Of a stretch of DNA of 64,000 nt, positions 44,985 through 57,825 are shown piece after piece. Position numbers and translations under genes: made by a program. Below the pieces are notes generated by a model, which saw only the letters and a list, made by a program, of their open reading frames with translations, was not told the origin of the DNA and made no database searches. The stretch comes from Ecdyonurus torrentis (Eukaryota; Arthropoda; Insecta; Ephemeroptera; Heptageniidae), in assembly GCA_949318235.1 (NCBI GenBank), contig OX439133.1, positions 22,133,447-22,197,446 of the forward strand, in the 5' to 3' direction. Position 1 is the first letter of the stretch. Each line of letters begins with the position of its first letter.

Positions 44985-45856
44985 AATGTCCAACCAAGGC
45001 ATAGACTTATTGGTTGGTTTAATTATATAAACATTATAATTTCTTTTACACAAAACAAAATTCAAAACAATATAATTCTTTATTATTATTTTTTTTATAT
45101 TTACAATTTATACTTCTTTGTATTTCAAAATAGCATAAGTTTTTAAGATCACTTTTTTCAATTTTTTCAACTGCTAATTTTTATATTGATTTCATATAAA
45201 AGTTTTTAAATTCTTTTTTTACAGTATTTTTTCCACTTAAATTTTTTAGTTTTAAAGGAATTTCATTCCAGAGTTTTGTTCTTTCTGTGAATCTATTTAT
45301 TACTTTTGGTACTATCATTGGTTTAGTTAATGCAATTCTTGTATTGTGTTCATGCACTCGAGGTTTACCATGTTCATCACAATAATTATTTTATAATACA
45401 AATACAAATTTTATTAATTCATTAATTGGCAATATTTTAAAGTACAAAAATAAATCTCTCTAGTTGCATCAAATTTTCCACCTTTTTTAACATTTTAATA
45501 ATACTGAGTTGCATTTTTTTTTTCAGATTTGTTAACTTCGCTGATTTTGTAAATCCATATGCTAATACACCATATAATATATATGAGGATGAACTAACGA
45601 AAAATAAAGATTTCTCATTGTCTTCTCATTTACATATGGTTTAATAGCACTTAATTGATATAACGCTGATCTTAGTTTATTAATAATATTTTGTATATTT
45701 AAATCCCAATTGAAATTATTATCTATTATAGCTCCTAAATATACGTATAATTATCAACTACTTCTATGACATCACATTTACAATCAATTTGAAAATTATG
45801 TATGCATTTATTTGAATGTGCTATTATTTTTATAGTTTCGTTTTTTCTTAAAAATT

Positions 45857-45935
<79 letters not shown>

Positions 45936-46215
45936 TAATTTTTGTTTTTTACCGATTTATAATTACTTTTCTATCATGTGACCATTCTAATACCCTATCA
46001 AAATCCTCTTGTAGCCTTTTTTATGCTATATTTAAATCCTCATGTGATGAAATTAAAAGAAGATCATCCGCAAACATTTTTCCTAAACAATATTTTATAA
46101 TCTTAAAGAGACTATTCATATAAATAAGGAAGAATTTTGCGCTTATAATACCGCCTTGGATAACGCCACATTTGATACTAAATAAAAAAAAAAGTAAAGA
46201 TATTATGTACAATAT
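44985..46215 (-). pseudogene. Degenerate LINE, same family as 26934-28270
   Basis: The minus strand shows CGVIQGGIISAKFFLIYMN and KMFADDLLLISS (46021-46160), then frameshifted remains of the C-terminal part, an (AT)n expansion (45859-45932) and the 3' hairpin CCAACCAAGGCATAGACTTA-TTGGTTGG at 44990-45017. 5'-truncated and broken. Confidence 0.82.
45859..45932. repeat. (AT)n microsatellite inside LINE
   Basis: Perfect run expanded within the former coding region. Confidence 0.97.
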
Positions 46216-46584
46216 AATATTTATACCATATAGTTATTATGAAGTATAGCAGATGATACTGTATTGAACAATTAGTGCTGGAAATGAGACAGCATAATTG
46301 TTAAGTATTTATTTTTATCTGTGATATTACGCTGAAATATCAAATATTTTAATAACATAAATTATTATAGCATCATAAATATATATATATATATATTGTA
46401 GATTAATATTATTTGTACTTTTGCAAGGAAATTAAATGTAGAATGTGTTCAATGAAAGTTATCGGTTTATAAATTCCCTGCACAATTGCTTTGTTTTGAA
46501 ACAAGTAAAGGTTATGGCTAGTATATTTTTCATTTAAATTTCTGTAGGATAGTATTTTTCTCAAATATCGCTAAAAAAATAAAA

Positions 46585-46692
46585 CAAATAATAAAAAAAC
46601 GTGTTTTTCTCCATAAGCATAATGTTTATATTATTGAACTCTTAGTTTTCTCCGCATCTCCCCGCGCTCTAAACCGATAAGCTCCATTGGAT
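46585..46692 (-). mobile_element. Family C MITE, partial
   Basis: TTTTTCTCCATAAGCATAAT ... CTAAACCGATAAGCTCCA: one end of the family in inverse. Confidence 0.7.
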
Positions 46693-46984
46693 TGCACTTT
46701 TTTTTCTTTACCGCTCGAATCCAAAAATTGTTCACACATTGTAATTGTACTTATAGGCATGGGCAGAAGGAAATTTCAAAGAGGTTTTTTAAACCCACAA
46801 TACCATGTACGTACGTTCACTTAACTTAAAAATGAATTAATATTCGAATAATATGGAAATAACATGGATTTAGATAGAGTTTTGCATCAACTGAAATCTC
46901 CATCTCATGGCACTGAATAGTCATTAGCCAATAGAAATTAAATTTTCAGTTAAATGTCTGTACCTGACGAAAAAAAAAAAAAAA

Positions 46985-46999
46985 GGGGGGGGGGGGGGG
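46985..46999 (+). repeat. G15 run with further G blocks
   Basis: Fifteen G followed by A-GGGG and GGAGG; G-quadruplex-capable in an A/T-rich setting. Confidence 0.9.
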
Positions 47000-47159
47000 A
47001 GGGGTTCAGGAGGAGGTAAAAAGTTAGGTATCATTGTATTTACTTTATACATAATTGTTATTCGTAAACCATGTTTTGTTGCTACGCGCTCACAGATAAG
47101 GTCCATTATATTCATTATACATTATAAAAAGCTATACCACTTTAAATTTAACATGTACT

Positions 47160-48160
47160 ATTTGCTCTACAGTTTACTTAAATCTTTTTTCCGCGTCAAA
47201 TTGGTTTAGATCTACACTTTTCCACACAGGCCAGTGACTAAACTAGCATCCATTTACTGAAAGTGCAAATATCCCACTTTTGTGGAAAGTTCAGATAGTC
47301 CATTTTGACGCGAAAACAAAGATATAAGCAATATTTATAATTTGCGGTAAGTAAAATTGCATGCAAATGTGATGCTTTTATAAACGAGATTAGATGTAAC
47401 AAAATTAACTAGAGCTGTAAAAAACTCGAAATATTTTCAGCCCGGGCTGAAATTTTTTAGTCCGGTTTGACTTGAAACCCGGGTTTAGCTTGAAATCAAG
47501 CTTAAACTCGCAAAACGAGTCAAAGCTCGGAAAGCTCGATATTTGAGCCGAAGTTTGAAAACGAGCTTTCGAGCCTATGGTGAAAAAAGCTCGACTTTCA
47601 TTACAAAAATATTGTTTTTAAAGGGTAAAAGTCATAAATAAAAGAAAATAATTTTTAATAATATTTTAAACAGCCTATTTTTTCATGATAGAATATTAAA
47701 AACACCATTTAAACAAAAATTACAAACTTTTTTTTCTTTGCTTTTTGCAAAAAAATTTCTTTTGCTCGATTTATTTTCAAAAGCTCGTTTTTTTCACGCG
47801 TCATTCTCGAGCTTAACTCGAAATAGCTCGTTTTCGAGCTAAAAGCTTGAAACCCGGGTTGACCATTTTCAAAAAAACGAGCACCCGAAGATTTTGGCCC
47901 GGGCGGGTCCTCGAACCGGTTTAAATTTACAGCTCTAAAATTAACTGTATGTACATGATAGTGTTGTTCATAAACCCTGTTTTCTTGCTACAAAAATGCG
48001 CATTACATTTGAATAACCAAAGTTGATCGTCATTTTAGAAGCAGAGAACAAGGTTTACGAGCGACATTAATAATCCATTGTGTAAACATGATATTGAAAA
48101 ATATCTTTTGTTTTCCTTAATTTCAAACCAACCAGGTGACAAATTAGTATTATTGCAAAA
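47160..48160 (+). repeat. Dispersed repeat F, copy 2, split by a hAT-like element
   Basis: CCATTTTGACGCGAAAACAA and AGAACAAGGTTTACGAGC flank the element at 47410-47937. The copy at 60170 lacks that insert. Confidence 0.7.
47410..47937. mobile_element. hAT-like element with CGAGC-rich ends
   Basis: TAGAGCTGTAAA ... TTTACAGCTCTA with exact 8-bp direct repeat AAATTAAC (47402-47409, 47938-47945). Sub-terminal AGCTCG/CGAGCT motifs and a GAAACCCGGGTT palindrome on both sides. Non-coding. Confidence 0.88.
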
Positions 48161-48374
48161 TTAATTTAATTGAAATTAAGATAAATACTTTGCAAAGCTC
48201 AAAGTAAAAATTTCAGTATGAAGAAAATTCTATTTTTAATTATAATAGCTGCTTCATTTCTCTAAAATAACAAATAACGCATACTTAATTGCGTCAGTAA
48301 GACAAAGTCATCAGTCATCAGCTAGCACTTTAAGCTTTGTTGGAAATCTGAGTTTGTTTATCTTTGTTAATTTA

Positions 48375-48536
48375 TCGAGGGTGCTCCGCTATAATGTCCC
48401 AAGTCCATTTGATCTTGAAAATATTTTTTTGCTGCAAATAACCTGGAACGGTTAAATCCTATATTTGGGGTCGATTAGATAAATTTTATTTTTCAAGGTC
48501 AAGTATACTTAGGACATTTTAGCGGAGCACCCTCGA
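48375..48536. mobile_element. TA-flanked foldback MITE
   Basis: TCGAGGGTGCTCCGCTATAA and inverse ...TTTTAGCGGAGCACCCTCGA, flanked by TA on each side; Tc1/mariner-type target. 162 bp. Confidence 0.8.
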
Positions 48537-49011
48537 TATAAAACATCTCTTTTTGCAAGTCTTCTATGGTTTCAAAAAATTAAATTTTATTTTATTATTG
48601 TGTATGATTGTACTATAAAATATCTTTAGTATCAAAGTAACCTTGATAAAATGTAAACAAAGATAATTTTAAATATTTTTAAATAACACTAATTGAAATA
48701 GTGTAAAATTTAAAATAAATATACATTTTAAATAGAAACAACAATATAAAAAATATACATATAATGTAGTTTTTAAATATTATATTTTTTAAAAAAAATG
48801 TATCAAAATTTTAATTTAATAAAAATAAAAAGTATTAAAATATTTAATATTATTTTTTATAAATAAATGTCAATATTTTAAATAAAAGTTATAGCAATTT
48901 CATACTAATGCATAGTAGAATAGTTTTTTTTGAATATTGACAGAACCAGAAATCTTTAAGTAACTATCAGAATTTTGCAACACAGAACCATTACTGGAAA
49001 ATTTATATTAA

Positions 49012-49476
49012 GGAACGTGTGATATGACCGAGTGGAGAAGACAGCTGACTCGTAACTTTGCACTACTTCTCCTTCTCACTAAAGGTAGGTTCAAGCCACT
49101 GCAAGTGTGGGCACAACACGTTCCACGATGCATCACGATGCATGTTTGCATGCATTTCCTGACAACGCACAGCATTCGGAAGGTGCTTGATCAATATTGC
49201 GACAGCCAAACTCCCTAGATTTATCCACGGTTTCTCTAGACTGTCATAGAGATTACCGGACTGTGTATTAGGCCGTGGCTGGACCGTGTAAGTGGTATTC
49301 ATTCTATGCAAGTGTGTCTAGTTTGTAAGTTGACGTAAACAAAAAATAACCTAAACAAATGTACAGAGTCTTGTATTGCTGCTTTGACTGTAGGAGATTG
49401 GAAAATAAACTATTTTGAATTTGATAAGACAATGTCTTGAAGGGAATACGGAGAAGATAAAGTACGGTCATGCTAC

Positions 49477-49504
<28 letters not shown>
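49012..49504 (+). mobile_element. tRNA-derived SINE, copy 3 (best preserved)
   Basis: Box A TGACCGAGTGG (49025-49035), box B GGTTCAAGCC (49088-49097), 53 bp between them as in long-variable-arm tRNAs. Body with CAACACGTTCCACGATGCAT and GTTTCTCTAGACTGTCATAG. The GATAAGACAATGTCTTGAAG block is displaced by a roughly 100-bp insert at 49325-49425. Ends GTACGGTCATGCTACT plus a long A-tail, the mark of retroposition. Confidence 0.85.
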
Positions 49505-49507
<3 letters not shown>

Positions 49508-49878
49508 ATTGGCGTATTATGGAAACAACGTGTATGTAAATGGCGTTTTAAGTCAACTGAATTCTCCATCTGATTGCATTGCATAACCATACGTCAATAA
49601 AAATAACTTTTTAGTAAAATGAATGTACCAGAACATTAATATAGCATAAAAAAATAACAACTTCACAAAGCTCAAAGTAAAGCAGTACAATTTTCAGTGT
49701 CGAGAAAACAAAAATTCAATTTTGAGTTTTAGCTATTTTATTTTTGCCAAAGAAAGCATGTTAAATTAAGACAGTAACACCAAGTCGTCAGCTTGCACTT
49801 AAGTATTGTTGTGATCTGACAATTTTTTTTTTATATTTTCCTTCAAAAGTGATTTTTTTGAAAGTTTTCAATGGTTTA

Positions 49879-49885
49879 TAATATA

Positions 49886-49930
<45 letters not shown>
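49879..49930. repeat. (AT)n microsatellite
   Basis: Nearly perfect AT run. Confidence 0.95.
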
Positions 49931-49934
<4 letters not shown>

Positions 49935-50409
49935 TTCATTAAATGAAATAAATATGTAAATCTATAATGTTCAAGAAAAATAATAATAAAGTGAAATTAA
50001 ACAGAATATCTCATCAACATTTATTGTATAAGTTACAGATTTACAAGACAATATTGTTAGTAAAATTTTAAGTTTAAAAGTACATTAATTGTTAAATATT
50101 TTTTAATGTATAATATATTTGTAAAAATACTTTCTTATTATTAACAAAATAATTTAGTTTTATATTTAACATTTAAATTATTTATTATAAATTAATAACA
50201 ATATTTTACAAAAATTTATTTGATTGAAATCAAATAATCAGATAATGCCTTAATAGTTTGAAAACTTAGAAATACAACAGTGAACGAAGTGTTACGATAC
50301 ATCTTCGTTCTGCAATCGGACTATTTTTCTGATTAATGGCATTTAAGCGGTATTTGACTGTTAACAAAAGAAATATTGTAGATGGTATGCTGAAATTAAA
50401 TTTTTTTAA

Positions 50410-50688
50410 AGGGGACTTCGGAGTTCAGAGGCAGGAAGGTTGTTACCAGTTACCACGCTAGCTTTTAAATTTGGGATTTTTTTTTCTAATTTATAACCCA
50501 TAATAAGTCATGTTAATTTCAATTATATTTATTTTCTCTATTATCTGATGGTCAAGGGTTCTGAAAATATTTATCATAGGTAGTCGTTACTTTTAGTTTT
50601 AAAATGACAACATAAAATTTGGAAACTTTCTTTTTTGATACCGAAGCCATTTAAATACTATGACCCTTAACTTAACTGAGAGCTGAGA
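50410..50688 (+). mobile_element. Family H MITE, degraded
   Basis: TTATCTGATGGTCAAGGGTT and TTATCATAGGTAGTCGTTAC match the 16694 copy; ends indistinct. Confidence 0.6.
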
Positions 50689-50876
50689 CTGTAACACAAA
50701 GTCGTCAGCTATAGCACTTTTTTAGTATATGTTTGAGGTCTAAGTTTCCTTTATATGCAGTAGATAATTTTTAAAAACATTGCTTAATTGTTAGTAAAAA
50801 ATTAATTGTAAATCCTTCATCACAATCAGAATTAATAATGATAAGTTAATTTAATAATAAAGTAGGCAGACTTGGG

Positions 50877-51350
50877 CAGTACGTTACGGGCAGTACGACG
50901 TTACGTAAGTTAACTACTTTTTGTTAAAAAAAAATAACGTAATGTTAGTACTTTTTGGTAGCAGTAACTGTGACGCGTAACGCGTTACTTTTTCAAATAA
51001 TTTTTGTCATGTAAAGACACTATTTTGTTTGTAATATTCAAAGCACTGAAAGAAATAAGCTTCTAAATCTATAAGTATATAAATATGATTTCGTCATTAT
51101 ATAGTAATTCAAAATTACTGCTATGATTTTGCTTGATATCTTTTCATTTATAAAAATACATGAATTATTATTTTTAACATGTTTTTGAAATATTTTTTTT
51201 TTATTACGAAAATATCTGATATAAATAAAGTAACGCAATAAGTAATTTTACTACTTTGAAGAGTTGTGAGTAGCGTTGTGTCATTACTTTTACATGGAGT
51301 AGTATAACAAAAAAGTGAGTTACAAAAAATTAGTACTGTGACCAAGTCTA
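50877..51350. mobile_element. Probable hAT-like MITE, GTTAC-rich
   Basis: CAGACTTGG at the left, CCAAGTCTA at the right; many GTTAC/GTAAC motifs just inside (ACGCGTAACGCGTTAC). A clean 8-bp duplication is not visible. Confidence 0.6.
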
Positions 51351-51744
51351 AAAATAAACAATTTAACGTAATATTATAGAAAAGATTATTCAAATTAATT
51401 ATTTATAGTATTTCATGGTTTTCAAACTTTATTACATATTTGGCTTTTTATAAAAGAAAATAATTAACAAACAAATAAATTTTATATCTTATAATTATAT
51501 TTTATATTATGTTGAATAAATTACTTTTATTTATCATTAATTTTCATCTATGAAGATAATATTTAAAGTTATTTATTATAAATATATATCCATTTCATTT
51601 AACTATTAAATGCAAATTCCTACTTATAAAAAATTAATGCTTGATTCATGCATTGCAATACAAAGATTTGTATTATGTGGTTCCGGCAGAATCATTACGA
51701 ATCGAGAAATTTGATTTAGATAAAAGTATAAATGTTAAAGGCGG

Positions 51745-52068
51745 AGTGGCTGCGTAGATGACATATAGCGTATGTAAGCATGACGCCATTCTGAGTGCTT
51801 TTCGATGCTCTCTTTGAGCAATGAATAACATTGCTCAGCATAAAGTACAAACGTAGGTTTTGTCTGTTTTCTTTGGAAAATTAGATATTTTATTATTTCT
51901 TGCATACTTGAGGTACTAATGCAACCTGTTGACAGCATCGGTGCTCTCACAAATATTGTAAAGTATTTTTTAAATAGGCAAAATAAGCCATTTTACTATA
52001 TAATATACTGTGACATGTTATTTAGCGCTCACTTATGGCGTCGACTTTAACATGAATGAAACCACCAC
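51745..52068 (-). mobile_element. Family A MITE, diverged
   Basis: Inverted copy with GCATGACGCCATTCTGAGTG, AATGAATAACATTGCTCAGC and CGTCGACTTTAACATGAATG. Confidence 0.7.
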
Positions 52069-52734
52069 ATAGATAAGTAAAAATCAGATGTTATCCAATA
52101 TGGCTGACTATTTCTAAATCTAAATCTGAGGTCACAAAGTAACAACTAATTTGCCCATTTTCTTATAGTATTGATGCAAAATTTGTGAGGTCACATAAAT
52201 TGCTTCTAAGGGTTTACTTGCAACTTAATCACACCAGTTGTGTTCTAAATGATCGAAATATCGGAGAAACATTGACTTTAATATTTCCAGACACTCAACT
52301 TGTGAGTTGGGGGCGATAGATTTTATCCTTGGTCTCTGGGGTAATTGTTGTAAATTTTACTTATACAAATTCAAATTTTTGCGGGTTTCTAAATTCCTTG
52401 GGAAATTGGTAGACACAAAATCAGCAATTTTTAGCAAAATCGATGGCGTGAGGGTGAAGCAATATGCTAATAACAAAAAGAAGAAAATATAGTCAACATT
52501 AATGTACTTTAGTAATGTTATAGATTAAAAACTACGACTTTTTTTACAAAAATTAAACTTAAAATATAAAACGTTAATAAAATTTAATATTTCAAGTTAT
52601 ACGTTATTTTGTTTATAATAAACATTAATTTATTTGTAAAAAAAAAGTTAATAAAGTTTAAAAAAATACTTTTATTAAATAATTAGTTTGTAAGGAATTG
52701 AGTAGAACAAAGTATCAATAAGTTCAATTTTTTT

Positions 52735-53268
52735 GAAGGTTATCACTTGAACATGACTATGGCTTAAAACACGAAAAAGTATGACTAGTATTTCTCAATT
52801 AAATTTTTACGAAATCGGTAGAGCAGTATTCTCAAAAATCGCAAAAAACTTGTTTTTCCCCATAAACGTAATGTTAATGACTATGGCTTAAAACACGTAA
52901 AAGTATGTCTAGTATTTCTCATTTAAATTGTTATGAAATCGGTAGAGTAGTGTTCTCAAAAATCGTATAGTTAAATTAGGGACCCTTAGCTTTCCCGCGC
53001 TCTAAACCGATAACCAGGGACCGGATTTTCAGTTGCAAATGTCTGCTTGCGCCTGCAAAAACAGCAGTTACTTTTCCTGCTGCACAACTTATTATCAATT
53101 TGTAAAATATTTCCTATCTACCTGTAATTTAACTCAAAATACCTGGAATGAACCAAAATTTATAAATATTTAGTAAATTGTTGTGCGGTACGAGGAGCAA
53201 CCAAACTTGCAGGCGCAAGCAGACATTTGCAACTGAAAATCCGGTCCCTGCCGATAACCTCCAAAAAT
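52735..53268 (-). mobile_element. Family C MITE sequence (about 1.5 copies) with nested hAT-like MITE
   Basis: TGACTATGGCTTAAAACACG occurs twice (52752, 52879), so a partial duplicate precedes the copy. The right part ends CCGATAACCTCC and is split at CCGATAAC by the element at 53015-53250. Confidence 0.7.
53015..53250. mobile_element. hAT MITE with intact 8-bp duplication
   Basis: CAGGGACCGGATTTTCAGTT ... inverse ...AATCCGGTCCCTG, flanked by CCGATAAC at 53007-53014 and 53251-53258. The CAGGG end and 8-bp duplication are textbook hAT. Long inverted ends extend through TGTCTGCTTGCGCCTGC. Confidence 0.92.
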
Positions 53269-53436
53269 TGTTTCGTTCTTAAAGAATAGATTTTGTAAAT
53301 TAAAGAAATGAAAAACATACATAAATATTCAGAAAACATGCATTTAGGATTGGAAATTAAACATACTGTGAGTCTTAAAAAATTATATAAAAAATACACA
53401 TTTATAAATTATTGAAACCCTTATTATACGATGCAA

Positions 53437-54844
53437 TCCCTGCTCAAAATTCTTGGACAAGACCTTGCAAGGTCTTGCAAGATGCTTCAAGATTGCAAGA
53501 TCTTGCACAAAACTTCAAGATCTTGACCTATTTCTTGCAAGAATTTTTTAAAATCTTGCAAGATTTATTTTTGGTTTCAAGAAATAAAATCTTGAAGTCT
53601 TGAACTGTTAAAGCTCAAGACTGCCAAAAAAATCTTGCAAGATATCAGCAAAATATTTCAAGAAAATTTTATTTTGAGGACATTGCCGATCTTGATGAAA
53701 ATACTTCAAGCCTAGATTGCAAAATTAATCTTGCAAGATTGTAACAAAATCTTGCAAGTTTTTTTTTTATGGGGGGAAAGGGAGATTAACCCCTAAAATG
53801 AGTTAAAAGTCTTGAAGCGAGGTACTATTTTTTTTATATGAAATTTAAAAGTAGCTTTTTAAAAGGAAATTGTAAAATTGAAATAATCTTGCAAGATTTT
53901 GGTCAAGATCTTGAACTACCCCTTGGCTGTACCCTAAAACGAAGGGTGCATTTAGTATTTTGTATTTTACTTTTTATTTTTATTCGAAAAATTGCAAATT
54001 TCTGAAAATCTTGCAAGAATGGTCAAGATCTTGAACAACCCCTTAAATGCACCCTAAAATGTGTTAGGGGTGAATGAGTATAATGCTATTTACTTTTTAT
54101 TTAATTAACGTTGATTTTTAACAAAATTGCAAAAATTAAAAAAATCTTGCAAGATAGGTCAAGATCTTGAACTACCCCTAAGCTGAAACCACCCTAAAAT
54201 GATAGTGATGTTTTTTTTTATTACGACTTGATAATAAATCGATTTTTAGCAAGAAAATGTATAATTGTAATTTTTAGTATAATATATTATATATAAATAT
54301 CAGTTCTATAATAAAAGTAATCCATTTATTGGATTCCTCACCCATTTTTACCCCTAAATACAAAATTTCATATTTTTAGGGGTTGAGGGTACTTAGCAGT
54401 ATAAGTCCGAAGTAGTTACAATGTTATATAGTTCAAATTGCGATGTACTAGTAAGTCTGTTACAGAACTGCAGTGCTAGGACCGGCTCCCATGTGATCAT
54501 CAAAGTTAAGCAACGTCGAGCGTGGTCAATAGTTGGATGGGTGAAAAAAAAAATTAAAGTTCAAGCTATATATAATAACAACGCAAAAATATTTTTTTAA
54601 ATTCTTTTGTTACATTTCAGCACCAAAATGTTCAGTAACTAATGCGCTGCTTATTTATATATCAAAATAAGCATTAAAATTTTTTTTGTTCAAGTCTTGC
54701 AAGATCTTGGTCAAAGATCTGGCAAGATCTTGGACCAAGACCTTGCAAGATCTTGACACAAGACCTTGCAAGGTCTTGACCAAAAATCTTGTTCAAGATC
54801 TTGCAAGATCTTGCAAGGTCTTGGCCAAGAATTTTGAGCAGGGA
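53437..54844. mobile_element. CTTGCAAG-rich foldback element
   Basis: TCCCTGCTCAAAATTCTTGG ... inverse ...CAAGAATTTTGAGCAGGGA. Both ends, and to a lesser degree the middle, are packed with AAGATCTTGCAAG-type motifs, resembling hAT sub-terminal binding sites. No clean target duplication seen. It holds a 5S-like fragment at 54472-54544. Inserted in a repeat whose unbroken form resembles 61560-61720. Confidence 0.75.
54472..54544 (+). pseudogene. 5S rRNA-like fragment
   Basis: ACCGGCTCCCATGTGATCAT, CAAAGTTAAGCAACGTCGAG, CGTGGTCA and GTTGGATGGGTGA follow 5S rRNA, then an A-run. Stops at the same point as the 5576-5666 copy. Confidence 0.7.
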
Positions 54845-55274
54845 TAGATTTGATTGAGTGCATCAAGTTTTCATGCAATAAGATCAATTTCTTTATATTA
54901 TACAGGCATAGGTGAAGAAAATTCGACATATAAAAATGTCACTAAGACAAAGCAAAACAGATGATGACACATCTTAATTCAACTTTTTAATTTGAGAGTT
55001 ATAATTAGATCTTACAGCCTTTAAATAAATTAAACTACCCTAATTTCTAGGGTTGCAAAATTTTGCAAACTATTTTCGAAAGCTCGTCTTATTCAAAGAG
55101 GGTTAAAAACAATATTTGTGCATATTATTTCTAAAATGACTCAATATTGGGTCATATTTACCCTCCAAGTACAGCATTTGTCGTATTTTAGCATGGAAAT
55201 CTGACTTTCAACTTGCTGCATCCTTTACAACTGATCTAATTTTAAATATATTTATATATCAAAATAATCCTTAA

Positions 55275-55605
55275 GGCCATTGACTACATAAAACAGCATT
55301 TGCTTTTTAATAAATAAACACGCAATGGGATCTTTAAAACTGTTAACAATTTTTTTTACCAGAATGTTAATGTAGTCCCACGAGAGAGCGTGAAAATACT
55401 GTAAATTTCCGTGACCATTCATGTTTATTACGAAGTCAGAAACATGCAAAAATTAGTATGAAAATGTTGTGCGGGTTGCATAAATTGAAATTTCTGATCA
55501 CTGCTATGGAGCTAAGTTGGGCTTGAGACAAACTAAAGTTATTTATGTAAGTCCCATCAAGTGTTTTGTGATATAAATGCTTAAGTTTTTCTCTGGTCTA
55601 TTCCT
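55275..55605 (-). mobile_element. Family B TTAA MITE, complete
   Basis: TTAA at 55271-55274 and 55606-55609. Includes TTGTGCGGGTTGCATAAATT and CATCAAGTGTTTTGTGATAT. Shows the site of the giant palindrome (GCGTGTTTATT in inverse) without an insertion. Confidence 0.82.
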
Positions 55606-55618
55606 TTAATATCAATAC

Positions 55619-55768
<150 letters not shown>

Positions 55769-56192
55769 AGCTTTTTTTTGATACCTTGCACTTTTTTAAA
55801 ACCACAGCCAATATTTACAATCGTGCTAACATTGAGTGTTGATTTTCTCACCCCTGCCACCCCAATTTTCAGTTTACCATTGCAAAATTTAACATATTGT
55901 ACATATATGTGTGATACAGAATATATATATTAAAATTTAAAAATATCTTATTTCTAACGGAATTTATTCGCCGTGTATACATGAGCGCGTGAATTTTATT
56001 TTTTTTCGGGATGACGCAAGCGTTTTTGCGAAGGAGTATTTTTTATTTTTAGTGCGGAGTACAAAATGTGAAAACAATCAGCTTATATAGGTTCAATTTT
56101 TTTCCTAAAACCATATCATACGTAAATTAATTGATTTTCTTAATTAAAGAAAATGTGACAGAATATTATATGTATTTAAAATTATTGGTACA

Positions 56193-56496
56193 TATAGGGT
56201 GTGCTCGCATGACGTCATTCTGAATGCTTTTCGGTACTGTTCTTGAGTAATGAATAAAATTGCTCAGCATATAGGACAAACATAGATTTGGCTATTTTCT
56301 TTTAAAAATTAGCTTTTTTATTATTATTATTATACTTGCATAATTGAAACACTAATTTAACCGTTAACAACATCAATGCTCTTAAAAATATTGCAAAGTA
56401 TTTTTAAGCTGGCAAAAGAATGTTCCTATTCTGGCCCATGTTATTTAAGCGGTCAATTATGCAACGACTTTAACATGAATGCAATAACCTCCCTTT
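56193..56496 (-). mobile_element. Family A MITE
   Basis: TATAGGGTGTGCTCGCATGA with TGACGTCATTCTGAATG, then CATCAATGCTCTTAAAAATA and ACGACTTTAACATGAATGCA. Confidence 0.75.
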
Positions 56497-57469
56497 ACTT
56501 TCTAAGCTTAAAGTATATTTTTTTTACTAAAAAAAATTTGTTAAATTTAAAAAATTATTGTGTTTTAAAAATTATATTATATTTTTAAAAGTACTTTTAT
56601 TTATTTATAACATCGACTTTATTAATTATTATAATATTAATTTATTTATTTTAAATAAAGCTAAATGATTTGAGATGACGTTGAAATTCTAATATCACTA
56701 GCAACTTTTTCATCTCTTTTGAATACCACAAGACCTGAGGAATATGTGTATCTTGCAGTTCTTGAATGAAAAAATGGTGTTTCTGACATATTACGTGGAT
56801 ATCAATCACACTGTAATTAGTAAGAAAAGTTATTGTTGTTTAATGTAAAGTAATATTATTTGCACAATGGCATAGGTATGAAATGCGTTTCATTAAAATA
56901 CATTGTACATTATAAAAATAGACCTTTTAATAACTCACTATAGTTTACATATTGATCGCGTTGTGTCCACGTCAAAATGGTCAATTTGCTAGCACGTTCA
57001 TATTTTGGGGATCTATATGAGTTTTTTATTTATTTTTTATATTTAACTCCCTTTTTGCAAGTCTTGTATGATTTCAAAACACTATTTAATAGAAATATAA
57101 TTTATTATAAAATTAACCTTTATCAAATTACGATATTATTATGTAAAAAAGGGTCTTTGAAATTAAATAATATATTCAAGTTTTTAATGGTTAAGGATAA
57201 AAAAGGTATTCTTGCCTTAACCTTCGCCATCAATAAAGACGTTTTGAATTTGAATTAAATAATAATTAAGTAACAAAAGAAGAATAATTTAGTAAAAGTT
57301 GATGTAATGTTGTAGAATTATTAAATCTTACAGTTTATAATCTATGTAAAACAAAAACGTATAAAGTGTTATATGCTAAGCAATTACAAATCAATAATAT
57401 TTCGATGTGGTCGGTCAAATATCAGGTATAATTTTGTAAAAAAAATTAAATCCGAAAAAAAAATATATA

Positions 57470-57825
57470 TTGTTCTTTAAGGGGATAGTACTGAGTATGT
57501 TGTTCCACGTATTTCAGCAGCATATTACAATACTTCTTTCTTTCCCCGTAGTGTTAATTTATATAATAAGTTGGAAACTAGCGTCAGAAACATGTCATCC
57601 TCTAAGTTTAAAACTTGTGTTTAGTCATGTATGTTTTTAAACAATAATTTTATGTATATTACTTTTCTTAATATAGTATTCTATTTATCGTCTATTGGGA
57701 TATCAAATTTTGTATGGGCTTTGCCTTTTTTGATCTCCTGTTGAGCAACCTCTTTGACAATGTGCAATGTTTGTATTGTGATATTTTGCTCAATAAAATC
57801 ATTATTATTATTATTATTATTAACA
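57470..57825 (+). mobile_element. LINE 3' end, second family
   Basis: An open tail FFPRSVNLYNKLETSVRNMS-SSKFKTCV ending at the TAG 57622-57624 is the carboxyl end of a LINE reverse transcriptase (family form 'F..R....YN.LP'). A 3' UTR of about 175 bp ends AATAAAATC followed by (ATT)n, a common LINE 3' terminus. Distinct from the 26934 LINE. Confidence 0.78.

Noticed and set aside
49012..49100. Functional tRNA-Leu/Ser gene
   Set aside because: Box-like elements are present but the acceptor stem does not pair and the same sequence continues into a conserved non-tRNA body with an A-tail, as in a SINE.
50877..51350. Clean 8-bp target duplication for the GTTAC-rich element
   Set aside because: The flanking octamers AAAGTAGG and AAAATAAA do not match well enough, so only the terminal repeats are claimed.
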